A DNA stretch of 64,000 nucleotides from positions 4,187,105-4,251,104 of the forward strand of contig NZ_ABIZ01000001.1 of NCBI RefSeq assembly GCF_000172155.1. Direction: 5' to 3'. Both the position numbers and the translations under genes were made by a program. Under the pieces are notes generated by a model. That model saw only the letters and a list, made by a program, of their open reading frames with translations. It did no database searches and was not told where the DNA came from. How positions within the stretch are numbered: the first letter of the stretch is position 1; each line of letters begins with the position of its first letter. The DNA comes from Verrucomicrobium spinosum DSM 4136 = JCM 18804 (GTDB lineage: Bacteria > Verrucomicrobiota > Verrucomicrobiia > Verrucomicrobiales > Verrucomicrobiaceae). Below are positions 45,617-54,139 of the stretch, in pieces.

Positions 45617-48100
45617 TCAGTCTTTGGGCCTGAGGTTGTACTCAAACTCGGGGCGGCCGACCGTAGAGACTGATTTGTCCGGCGCGATATCCATGGTGAA
45701 CCCCAGGCTGAAGTGGCTCTGGTCCTGCTCCAGCTCCTTGGGGGTGGAGCCATCCAGCGCATAGTAGTGGCTGGCTTCGTCAACGGACTGATGATACAGC
45801 GCACGGAAGCCCCCCTCGGGCTTCTTCTCGAAGGTGAAGCTTTTGTGCTCCTCCCCGCTAAGCATTACGGGCGTGCCATCTTCCAGGCGGATAAAACCGT
45901 CAACGGGTGAGCCCATGGCCAGCTGGAAGCACGCCACGGTGCCCTGGTGCACATATTGCGACACCGCCCAGAGCATCTCGGCATCATCCCCAAAGAACTC
46001 TTTGAGCCGGGTCAGAGCCTCCTTTGTGGCCTCGTCCTTAAGCCGGGTCACCTCGGATTCCGGCGCATCTTTCGGGATCACAGGGTACTTGTAAACGTTC
46101 TCCACGCCTTCCGCAGTCTTGATCTTGAAGACCCCGCGTTCCATGTCACGCTTGAAGATCGTGGAGATCTCCAACTCCTCGCCGCTGAAGAGTGTGCCCT
46201 TCTCGACCTCCGTCCCGGAGCGGGGCTCACTCAGGGAAGTCTGAAGACGTTCCAGCGCCCCATCAGGCACAGAGCCTTTGACCAGACGGACACCCTTTTC
46301 CAGCCCCATTTCTACGCCCAACATGCCCTTGATCGCCTGACGTGCGTCTTCGGGGAGGTCTCTCTGCAACGGGATTTCATCCACCTTCTGCAAGTCGGGC
46401 AGCCCGCGGCGCTCCGCTTCGATCTCTACTTTCTCCTTAATCCGGGTCAGATTCGTCCCCAGATTGGTCAGCTCCTTGGAGAGTGCCTCATGGCGAAGGT
46501 CCGCCTCATGGTAACCGGCAAAACGTGATCCCGCGTCCACCAGACATTCGCCAAATGACTGCATGCCTTTTGCCTGGAACGCATTAAAGATCTCCGCGAG
46601 TTCCTCATCGGAAGCCCCAGCCAGAGCTGCGGCACCCGCTTCAGCCCGCCAGCGATAGATCGCATCCGGATCATCCAGCTTGCGACCCAGTTGCATCCAT
46701 CCATTCCGCACCTCATCCTCCATGGTGGCGAAATCCGTGAGCGCTGCGATCACCTCCGCGTAGTCACCAGAGTTCACCACCTTGGTGACCAGAAGCAACC
46801 CTGCGGTGTATTGCTTCTCCAACTCCACCTCGCGTTTCCGGATTTCTGCCGTCAACGTTTTCTCAGGGCCGGTCACTCCCAGCGCCTTCAGAGATGACTT
46901 CAGTTGATGGAGCTCGCGGTTCGTCAGGCCGGAGAGGTCATGCGCTCCTTCTGTGAGCAGCTTTTCCAGATGCGGCTTCAGTTCCTGAAGGCGGGTCTCC
47001 ACCTGCCCATCCTCCACCAGGTCGTGGATTTCGCCATGAGACTTGAGCACTCCTAGATGGCGCATGGTGGAGTCCAGGTCCTGGATCAGTTCCCCGAGTT
47101 CTGGGGTCCCCACATCCTCGCGGCCGAGGATGCTGGTGGCTCCAGCGATGAACCCCTGTTCAGCATCGATCTGCCTGCTCTCAACCACACGGCCAATCGT
47201 GTGGCGCACCTCAAACGTGGATGCGCCATTCCAGGTGTCAGGAGCCTTGCGCAGCTCCAACAAAGTCTCGCTGCTCAGGAAGGTGAGCGCATGTTTGAAC
47301 TGGGCCAGCGGCACCGGCCCATGCTCAGGCGTGTTAACCATCTCACTCACCGTCTCTGTCACAAGCGCGAGCGCCAGATCTGTATTTTCGCCATACTGGC
47401 GCAGCGCGTCTTCGGCAAAGGACTTCATTTTGGCGAATTCCTCCTCCACAGGATCCCTTGTCACGCCCTCGGTGATCACCAGTTGACGCAACTCTTCCAA
47501 CACGGGAGCGAATGCGGTCTTCGTCCTCTCCATCACCCGGGACTGAATCTCCTGCGTGACCGCCTGTTGAATCAGGTCCAGATGGGACTTGATGCCCTCA
47601 TCGCCTGCGAGCTCGCTCAGTTGAGCCTGTGCCACCCCATCACGCAGCCCGGCCAGCTCTGCCGGCGTCATGTTCTCCAGGTTCACGGCAAGGCGATGCG
47701 CCAAGACCTCATTGTACTCGCCTCCCCGGCGCAGCACCGGCCCCATCACCTCCGGCAGTTTGGCCAGTGCGCTGCGCACCCGGGCTTGATCCACCGGATG
47801 ATCATTGGCCTGACTCAGTGCCCCGAGCAAGTTGCCCACTTGTTTGCTGGTCGCGGCAAGCCCACGGCGAAACTTGTCTTCGCTTCTCACCCCGCTGGGC
47901 GTGATCGCATTCAGCACCCGGCTCGCCAGATTGCTCACCTTGTGCGCAAACTTCTGGAGGGTCACTCCAAAGGATCGCGGTGCCTGTGGCTGTGCCAACT
48001 CCACCCGCCGTTTCCCAAGTTTGCCCAAGGCGTGATCACCGAATCCGGTGTTCAGCGGGGTGGCATTGAACTGACCAATGACAGTGGGCATCGAAGGCAT
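45617..48100 (-). CDS. Large protein of unknown function, candidate type III effector
   Basis: I recognise no family in this 827-residue protein. Residues 1-25 (MPSMPTVIGQFNATPLNTGF...) are polar, Pro/Thr/Gly-rich and without a Sec signal, as in type III secreted proteins; residues 40-75 hold an amphipathic helix (GVTLQKFAHKVSNLASRVLN) where chaperones typically bind. Then mostly helical sequence, rich in Glu and Leu, extends to about 580. The last 190 residues change to mixed alpha/beta (VYKYPVIPKDAPESEVTRLK; SPVDGFIRLEDGTPVMLSGE; LDGSTPKELEQDQSHFSLGF), suggesting a separate domain. No membrane helix. It is followed by the CesT-type chaperone gene. Composition is not foreign-looking. Confidence 0.75.
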   Translation of the reverse strand: MPSMPTVIGQFNATPLNTGFGDHALGKLGKRRVELAQPQAPRSFGVTLQKFAHKVSNLASRVLNAITPSGVRSEDKFRRGLAATSKQVGNLLGALSQANDHPVDQARVRSALAKLPEVMGPVLRRGGEYNEVLAHRLAVNLENMTPAELAGLRDGVAQAQLSELAGDEGIKSHLDLIQQAVTQEIQSRVMERTKTAFAPVLEELRQLVITEGVTRDPVEEEFAKMKSFAEDALRQYGENTDLALALVTETVSEMVNTPEHGPVPLAQFKHALTFLSSETLLELRKAPDTWNGASTFEVRHTIGRVVESRQIDAEQGFIAGATSILGREDVGTPELGELIQDLDSTMRHLGVLKSHGEIHDLVEDGQVETRLQELKPHLEKLLTEGAHDLSGLTNRELHQLKSSLKALGVTGPEKTLTAEIRKREVELEKQYTAGLLLVTKVVNSGDYAEVIAALTDFATMEDEVRNGWMQLGRKLDDPDAIYRWRAEAGAAALAGASDEELAEIFNAFQAKGMQSFGECLVDAGSRFAGYHEADLRHEALSKELTNLGTNLTRIKEKVEIEAERRGLPDLQKVDEIPLQRDLPEDARQAIKGMLGVEMGLEKGVRLVKGSVPDGALERLQTSLSEPRSGTEVEKGTLFSGEELEISTIFKRDMERGVFKIKTAEGVENVYKYPVIPKDAPESEVTRLKDEATKEALTRLKEFFGDDAEMLWAVSQYVHQGTVACFQLAMGSPVDGFIRLEDGTPVMLSGEEHKSFTFEKKPEGGFRALYHQSVDEASHYYALDGSTPKELEQDQSHFSLGFTMDIAPDKSVSTVGRPEFEYNLRPKD

Positions 48101-48268
48101 GACACGAAGAGGATCAAGATTGAAACGAAAGAAACGGACGAACCGCCAACAATCCTATCACTCCCCGTTTGCCCGCCAGAGTTACGAAGATTCCGCCGTT
48201 GCCCGTGCAACACGATCTGCAAAAAGTTGCACTTGATCCCCCATTGGAATGCGTTTCAGAATCACCTT

Positions 48269-48694
48269 ATGAAGCGTAAAGCATCTGCGATCTGGAACGG
48301 CGGCCTCAAAGACGGCAAAGGCACCCTCACGACGGAATCCGGCGTCCTCGACGCCACGCCCTACTCGTTCTCCACCCGGTTTGAAGGAGAGAAAGGCACC
48401 AACCCTGAGGAACTGATTGGAGCGTCTCATGCCGGCTGCTTCTCCATGGCCCTCTCCATGATCCTGGGTCAGGCTGGCCTCACCCCTGAGAAAATCGAGA
48501 CCACTGCCACCATCACCTTGGAGCAGGTTGCGGGCGGGTTCTCCGTGACTGCGAGTCATCTTGATGTCTTCGTGACCATTCCGGGTGCCGATGCGACCCA
48601 GTTCCAGGAAGCGGCAGAAACGGCAAAAGCCAACTGCCCCATTTCCAAGCTCTTGAACGCCAAGATCACAATGGACGCCAAGCTCATTGCTTGA
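48269..48694 (+). CDS. OsmC/Ohr-family peroxiredoxin
   Basis: A 141-residue thiol peroxidase of the OsmC/Ohr family that reduces organic hydroperoxides. The two reactive cysteines are seen: ASHAGCFSMALSMIL (about residue 57) and NCPISKLL (about 125), with the family Glu in NPEELIG helix. Length and order match OsmC rather than Ohr. The ATG at 48269 is used because homology begins there (MKRKASAIWNGGLKDGKGTL). It diverges from the candidate effector gene; the 168 bases between hold both promoters. No regulator such as OhrR is adjacent. Confidence 0.93.
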   Translation: MKRKASAIWNGGLKDGKGTLTTESGVLDATPYSFSTRFEGEKGTNPEELIGASHAGCFSMALSMILGQAGLTPEKIETTATITLEQVAGGFSVTASHLDVFVTIPGADATQFQEAAETAKANCPISKLLNAKITMDAKLIA

Positions 48695-48800
48695 TTCAGC
48701 TCTTCTGTTTCCTGCCGGAGTCCCATGATCGACCCCGGCGGGATTCACTTGGTTCACATTGTCACTTGCCATTTGTGTTTCCCTTTGGGAATACCACCAC

Positions 48801-49805
48801 ATGCCAAAGAAAGTCTCTGCCCGTCCCGCCAGTCCCACGTCCAAGCCATTTTGGATCGGATTTGACCTCGGAGGAACGAAGATGCTGGCCTGTGTGCTGG
48901 ATGAGAACTACCAGGTGCTGGGAACCGCCCGCAAGTCCACGCAGGGATCGCAAGGTGCCGCCAAAGGCATCAAGCGCATCGTTGCCACTATTCAGGAGGC
49001 CATCCAGGCTGCCGGGGTGGATCCCGCCAATCTCAAAGGCATCGGCATCGGCTGTCCTGGCACAGTAAACTCGGCGAGAGGCATCCTCATTCACGCCCCC
49101 AATCTGGGCTGGAATAAAGTCTCTCTCGGTCCCGCTCTGGGCAGGGCCCTGGGCTGCCCGGTGATCATCCTCAATGACGTGGATGCCGGCACCTACGGCG
49201 AGTACACGCTCGGAGCAGGTCGCGGCTCCCGCTCCTTGCTGGGTGTATTTCCCGGAACCGGACTGGGGGCTGGCTTCGTCTATGACGGTCGCATCGTCCA
49301 GGGGCGGAACGTCTCCTGCATGGAGCTGGGCAACCTCTGGCTACCTGGGACCCATCTGGGTTCGGAGAAACCAGGGGCTGTACTGCTGGAAGACCTCACC
49401 AGCCGCCTCGGCATAGCCGCCGCCGCCAGCGTAGAGTGCTACCGCGGCAAGGCTCCGGGCCTTGAGACCAAAACGGGGGCCGCCCTCAAGGAGATGAAGA
49501 GCAAGGCCCTCACCACCTCCTACAAAGCGGGCGAACCCGGCACCGTGGCCGTCTTTGACAATTCCCTTCACTTCCTGGGCATGGGCATAGCCATGGTCGT
49601 CAACCTCCTCGGCCCGGACCACATCACTCTGGGCGGAGGTCTGGTGGAAGAGATGCCCGCCCTGTATCTCAAAAAGCTGCGTGAACACGTGGCCCACTAC
49701 ACCATGCCCGAGCTCTTCCAGGGTGTGAAGTTCTCCGTCGCCAAGCTCGGTGGCAACGCTGTCGCCATCGGCTCGGTCGCCTGGCTACGCAATCAACCGT
49801 CCTGA
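48801..49805 (+). CDS. ROK-family sugar kinase, atypical active site
   Basis: Sugar kinase of the ROK family, 334 residues from the ATG at 48801 (MPKKVS). The ATP loop is FDLGGTKMLACVLDENYQV (about 16-35); GIGCPGTVNSARGILIHAPN, the catalytic Asp in VIILNDVDAGTYGEYTLGAG (NDVDA), and GVFPGTGLGAGFVYDGRIVQ follow. The usual EXGH...CXCGXXGC zinc/sugar motif reads ELGNLWLPGTHLGSEKPGAV: the His is Asn and all zinc cysteines are absent. It lies 3 bases upstream of the Ppx/GppA-like gene, so a sugar or polyphosphate context is likely. Glucokinase is the nearest call, but specificity is open. Confidence 0.88.
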   Translation: MPKKVSARPASPTSKPFWIGFDLGGTKMLACVLDENYQVLGTARKSTQGSQGAAKGIKRIVATIQEAIQAAGVDPANLKGIGIGCPGTVNSARGILIHAPNLGWNKVSLGPALGRALGCPVIILNDVDAGTYGEYTLGAGRGSRSLLGVFPGTGLGAGFVYDGRIVQGRNVSCMELGNLWLPGTHLGSEKPGAVLLEDLTSRLGIAAAASVECYRGKAPGLETKTGAALKEMKSKALTTSYKAGEPGTVAVFDNSLHFLGMGIAMVVNLLGPDHITLGGGLVEEMPALYLKKLREHVAHYTMPELFQGVKFSVAKLGGNAVAIGSVAWLRNQPS

Positions 49806-49808
49806 TTC

Positions 49809-51374
49809 ATGTCCCAAGTCAAGTCTCCCTCCGCCTCCCCGGTCGCCGCGGAGACATCGGCTGTCGTGCACTTTGGTGCCACTTCGGTAACTCTCCTCGT
49901 CGGCGAAAAAGACGGGTCGGGGGTCGTATCCATTCTCGATTATCTGGAGAAGCCCCTGCCTCTCGCCAGGGACATTTTCCGCACCGGCCTGGTCTCCCGC
50001 CCGGTCATGGAACAGGCTGCCTCCATCCTCAAGGAGTACCAGCTCACGCTAGAGGAGTACGGAGTGCCCGCCTCCACGTTGCGCTGCTTCACCACGAACA
50101 TCCTGGCGGAAGCGGCCAACCATGAGATCTTCCTGAACCGCATGCAGGTCACCAGCGGCACTCCGGTGGACCTCATCGATGATGGCGACATGACCCGCCT
50201 CATCTACCAGACCGCTGTGCGTCTGCTGAAGAGCAATCCGGCGATTGCGAATGCCAACACCCTGGTGTCCCACATCGGACCCGGCAACACCCGCGCTCTA
50301 CACTTCATCAAGGGACGTATCATCGCCTACAGCAGCTATCGCCTGGGCATCTTCCGTACCCGTGAGGCTGTGTCACGGAGCGAAGCGGGTGCCGCCCGGC
50401 ATCTGGCGCATATCGAAGAACAGATCCGTGGTGTGGTGGACCATCTTGCCACCGACTACACCGAATCCACTCCGGACTTCCATGTGGCCATCGGCTCGGA
50501 GATTCAGTCAGCCGCGCCCTTGATCGTCAAACCGGAACAGGGTGCCTCCCAGATCACGCTCAAGCAGCTGGAGAAGTTCACTGAGGGCATCGCCGCCATG
50601 TCTGCGGATGAGATGGTGCGCAAGCTCCACCTGCACTACACCGGCAGTGAGGGCATGACCGCAGCGCTCCAGACCAACCTCGCCCTGGCCCGCCGTTTCA
50701 ATGACAAGGTGATCGTCGTCCCTGAGGGAGATTTTCAAAAGGACCTGCTCATGGACCTGCTGGCCAACAACCCGCAGACCAAGACCTTCCAGGACGAGGT
50801 GCTCCAGGCGGCCCGGGAGATCGCCAAAAAGTACAAGACCGACCACAAGCACGCTGAGCATGTCGGCAGGTTTGCCCAGCAGATCTTTGCCGAGCTGAAG
50901 GACCTGCACGGTCTGGATGCCAAGTACGAGCTGCTGCTTCGTGTGGCTGCCATCCTCCACGAGACCGGCATGTTCGTCAGTGCGCGGGAGCACCACAAGC
51001 ACAGCCTCTACCTGATCATGAACACGGAGATCTTCGGTCTCAGTGCCAAGGATCGCACCATCGTGGCCCTTCTCGCCCGCTACCACCGCCGGTACAACCC
51101 GGACAACAACCACCCGCACTTCTCGGATCTCTCGCGCGCCGACCGCATGACCATCTTCAAGCTGGCCGGCATCCTGCGCGTGGCAGATTCACTGGACCGC
51201 AGCCACTCCCAGCGTATCAAGGCCGCCCGCTTCCGTCGTGAGGCCGACTCCTTCATTATCGAGACCCCGGGCGTCGAGGACACAACCGTGGAGCAGCTCG
51301 CGATCAGCTCCAAGTGCGACATCTTCCAGGAGATCTACGGGTTCGAGGTGATGCTGCGTTCCACCCCTGTCTAA
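49809..51374 (+). CDS. Divergent Ppx/GppA-like protein with HD domain
   Basis: A 521-residue protein with the Ppx/GppA architecture: actin-like domain I-II (about residues 20-325) and HD-type C-terminal domain (about 340-500; KHAEHVGRFAQQIFAELKDL; LRVAAILHETG; HKHSLYLIMN). The two phosphate-binding loops, normally DLGSNS and DIGGGS, read HFGATSVTLLVGE and SHIGPGNTRALHF, so Asp is His in both. The Glu of the catalytic SALREA-type segment persists (TTNILAEAANHEIFLNR). Hydrolysis of polyphosphate or pppGpp is therefore doubtful. It lies between the ROK kinase (3 bases) and ppk1 (27 bases), so translational coupling is probable. A regulatory role in polyphosphate metabolism is an inference. Confidence 0.86.
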   Translation: MSQVKSPSASPVAAETSAVVHFGATSVTLLVGEKDGSGVVSILDYLEKPLPLARDIFRTGLVSRPVMEQAASILKEYQLTLEEYGVPASTLRCFTTNILAEAANHEIFLNRMQVTSGTPVDLIDDGDMTRLIYQTAVRLLKSNPAIANANTLVSHIGPGNTRALHFIKGRIIAYSSYRLGIFRTREAVSRSEAGAARHLAHIEEQIRGVVDHLATDYTESTPDFHVAIGSEIQSAAPLIVKPEQGASQITLKQLEKFTEGIAAMSADEMVRKLHLHYTGSEGMTAALQTNLALARRFNDKVIVVPEGDFQKDLLMDLLANNPQTKTFQDEVLQAAREIAKKYKTDHKHAEHVGRFAQQIFAELKDLHGLDAKYELLLRVAAILHETGMFVSAREHHKHSLYLIMNTEIFGLSAKDRTIVALLARYHRRYNPDNNHPHFSDLSRADRMTIFKLAGILRVADSLDRSHSQRIKAARFRREADSFIIETPGVEDTTVEQLAISSKCDIFQEIYGFEVMLRSTPV

Positions 51375-51401
51375 ACGAGACCCCATTTTGCCAGTGTGAG
51401 C

Positions 51402-53513
51402 ATGAAAACCGACCAATTCTTCAATCGTGAACTGAGCTGGCTTGCGTTCAATGAACGCGTGTTGGAAGAGGCTGCCAAGGACACGCTGCCTGTCCTTGAG
51501 CGCGTCAAATTCATCGCCATCACCGCATCCAACCTGGATGAATTCTTCATGGTCCGGGTGGGTGGGCTGCAGTTCCTGAAGGATGCCAACAAGCGGGTGC
51601 GGGACCTCGCGGGCCTCACCCCCACCCAGCAGCTTGCCCAGATCCGCGAGCGCACCCTCCACTTCATCGACACCCAGTACGAGATCCTCAACCTCCATCT
51701 GCGCCCCCTGCTGCGTGACAAGGGCATCCGTCGCATGATGCCGGATGAATTGACTCCCGGCCAGCGCACCTATCTGCACGACTACTTCAACGAGCAGATC
51801 TTCCCGGTCCTCTCCCCCATCGCCGTGGATCCCGATGAGGAGCGCATCGCCCTGCCCGCTCTCCACATTCTCCTCATGAGCGAGGTGCGCTCTCGCGAGG
51901 AAGAGAAGGCCCCGGAGACCGTCCGCTATGTGGTCTTCACCGTGCCCCCCAGCCTGCCGCGCCATGTAGTCATCCCAGACGTCGAAGGTGCCACCCATTC
52001 CTACATCAATGTGGAGGACCTGGTTGAGATGTTCATCCACCAGTACTTCCCTCAGGAGCAGGTGCATGGCACGGCCCGGTTCCGCATCAGCCGCAACAGC
52101 GACATCACCCTGGATGATGAAAGCGCCCAGGATCTCGCAACGGAAATGGAGCAAATCCTGGTGGCCCGGCAGTCATCCAGCACCATACGGCTGGAAATCG
52201 AAGAAGAGAGTGACGTCACCCCCAGCCTGGTCAAATCCATTCAGAGGCTCTGCGATGTCAATTCCAGCCAGACCTACATGATCCCCGGTGAGCTGGACCT
52301 GCGCTCCTGCTTTGGGCTGGCCTCCCTGCCAGGCTTCGAAAATCTCAAGGTCGCCCCCTGGCCGACCTCGGAGATCCAGGAGGTCGAGGACGCAGTGAGC
52401 ATCTTCGATCTCATCCGTGAGGACGACTTGCTTCTTCACCACCCCTACGAGTCCTTCGAACCCGTTCTGCAGCTTGTTGAGCAGGCCGCCACAGACCCGA
52501 ATGTGATCGCCATCAAGCAGATCCTCTACCGCACAGCCAAAAACAGCCGCATCATCAGCGCCCTCATCAAGGCAGCCCAGGCCGGCAAGCACGTGACGGT
52601 GCTGGTGGAGCTCAAAGCGCGGTTCGATGAAGCACGCAACCTGGAGCGCGCTGAGGACCTGCTCAATGCCGGTGCCCAGATCATCTACGGCGTGCGAGGT
52701 CTCAAGACGCATGCCAAAATCTGCCTCGTCCTGCGGCGTGAGGCCGGGCGCATGATGCGCTACTGCCACTTCGGCACCGGCAACTACAACGAGGCCACCT
52801 CCCGCCTCTACACAGACATCAGCTACCTCACCTGCCGGCCGGAATATGGAGCAGATGCCACATCCTTCTTCCACACCGTCACCGGCCGCTCCCGCTTCGT
52901 CCACTTCCAGCGCATCAGCATGGCCCCCTTTGGCCTGCGGGAGCGTCTGGTGGAGATGATCCAAAGCGAGACCGAACGCGCCCGCCAGGGCGAGGCTGCC
53001 GAGATGAAGCTAAAAATGAACTCCCTGGAGGATCCCCAGATGATCCAGGAACTCTATGCCGCCTCCAAGGCCGGCGTGAAGGTGCATCTTTGCGTCCGCG
53101 GCATCTGCTGCCTCCGCCCAGGCATCAAAGGCCTGAGCGAAAACATCCGCGTCGTCAGTATCATCGACCGTTATCTGGAGCACGGTCGCATTTTCTGGTT
53201 CCGCCAGGGCGGCAATCCCGTCGTCTTCATCGCCAGTGCGGATTTCATGAACCGGAATCTCAGCAAGCGCGTGGAACTGCTCACCCCAATTGAGGACGCC
53301 GATGCCCGCAAGCGTCTGGAAGAGCTTCTGGACACGCAGTTCGCAGACACCGTCCAGGCTCGTGAACTGGACAAGGATGGGGTGTATCTCCCGGTGAAAA
53401 CGCTCAAACGCAAGCCGCTGCGCTCCCAGGAATACTTTGCCAAACAGGCCGCTCGCCGACATCGCTCCAGATCCCAGTCGCCCGATCTGCTGGTGCCTCA
53501 CGTGCCCAAGTAA
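51402..53513 (+). CDS. ppk1: Polyphosphate kinase Ppk1
   Basis: Makes polyphosphate from ATP (703 residues from the ATG at 51402; a GTG six bases upstream is possible). All four PPK domains are visible: N-terminal helical domain starting FFNRELSWLAFNERVLEEA, head domain, and C-terminal PLD-like catalytic domains with the autophosphorylated His in GVRGLKTHAKICLVLRREAG, CHFGTGNYNEATSRLYTDIS, and the second His in DRYLEHGRIFWFRQGG. Length fits the family (about 690). It is coupled to a divergent Ppx-like gene and is followed by an RDD gene 12 bases later; all five genes from 48801 run in one direction. Confidence 0.97.
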   Translation: MKTDQFFNRELSWLAFNERVLEEAAKDTLPVLERVKFIAITASNLDEFFMVRVGGLQFLKDANKRVRDLAGLTPTQQLAQIRERTLHFIDTQYEILNLHLRPLLRDKGIRRMMPDELTPGQRTYLHDYFNEQIFPVLSPIAVDPDEERIALPALHILLMSEVRSREEEKAPETVRYVVFTVPPSLPRHVVIPDVEGATHSYINVEDLVEMFIHQYFPQEQVHGTARFRISRNSDITLDDESAQDLATEMEQILVARQSSSTIRLEIEEESDVTPSLVKSIQRLCDVNSSQTYMIPGELDLRSCFGLASLPGFENLKVAPWPTSEIQEVEDAVSIFDLIREDDLLLHHPYESFEPVLQLVEQAATDPNVIAIKQILYRTAKNSRIISALIKAAQAGKHVTVLVELKARFDEARNLERAEDLLNAGAQIIYGVRGLKTHAKICLVLRREAGRMMRYCHFGTGNYNEATSRLYTDISYLTCRPEYGADATSFFHTVTGRSRFVHFQRISMAPFGLRERLVEMIQSETERARQGEAAEMKLKMNSLEDPQMIQELYAASKAGVKVHLCVRGICCLRPGIKGLSENIRVVSIIDRYLEHGRIFWFRQGGNPVVFIASADFMNRNLSKRVELLTPIEDADARKRLEELLDTQFADTVQARELDKDGVYLPVKTLKRKPLRSQEYFAKQAARRHRSRSQSPDLLVPHVPK

Positions 53514-53525
53514 GGTGACCACCCG

Positions 53526-54116
53526 ATGAGTGACACCCCACGCGGCCTGGCGCGGCAGGCAGTAGCCTCTACCCCCGAGACGACGAAGTACCACACCTTC
53601 TGGCCCCGCCTGTGGGCCCTGGTGGTGGACGTCGTGATCGTCCTCCCCTTCATCAGTCTGGGGGAATTCCTCCTGCATCCAGAGCGGGGGCAGTCGTCGG
53701 TGATCTCGGGTCTGGCTCTCGCTACTTTTCTACCCATCTGCTACCGCACGCTCATGCATGCCCGCTTTGGCCAGACCGTCGGGAAGATGGTCGCGCGGGT
53801 GAAGATTCTCGATGCCTCAGAGTCGCGGGGTCCCTCGTTCTGGCAATGCCTGGTGCGGGACCTGCCGGAGTACCTGGTCGCCACCTTGACGGCCTATCAT
53901 ACCATTGAACTGGTGCAACTGGGCCAGTATCAACCAGACCAACCCGACCGGAGCACCTTTGCCCAGATGATTGATCTCAGCTACATCACGTGGTGGTTCG
54001 CCGAGGGCATGGTCCTCTCCGCCAACTTCCGGCGTCGCGCCATTCACGACTGGCTGGCGGGGACGGTGGTGGTCAAGTGTCCGCCCAAACGCAGAAATCG
54101 GCCCCAAAAGGTCTGA
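53526..54116 (+). CDS. RDD-family membrane protein
   Basis: A 196-residue inner-membrane protein with the RDD pattern: conserved Arg and Asp in FWPRLWALVVDVVIVLPFIS (about residues 25-44), then Asp-rich loop and GQTVGKMVARVKILDASES, the typical G-X-X-X-G-K/M block (about 80-98), and a final polar tail AIHDWLAGTVVVKCPPKRRN. Three membrane segments. It starts 12 bases after ppk1 and precedes the APH-type kinase gene by 23 bases, so it belongs to the polyphosphate cluster. RDD proteins have no agreed function; some are ion antiporters. Confidence 0.9.
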   Translation: MSDTPRGLARQAVASTPETTKYHTFWPRLWALVVDVVIVLPFISLGEFLLHPERGQSSVISGLALATFLPICYRTLMHARFGQTVGKMVARVKILDASESRGPSFWQCLVRDLPEYLVATLTAYHTIELVQLGQYQPDQPDRSTFAQMIDLSYITWWFAEGMVLSANFRRRAIHDWLAGTVVVKCPPKRRNRPQKV

Positions 54117-54139
54117 CGCGCCTCTGCCCCATCATCCTC

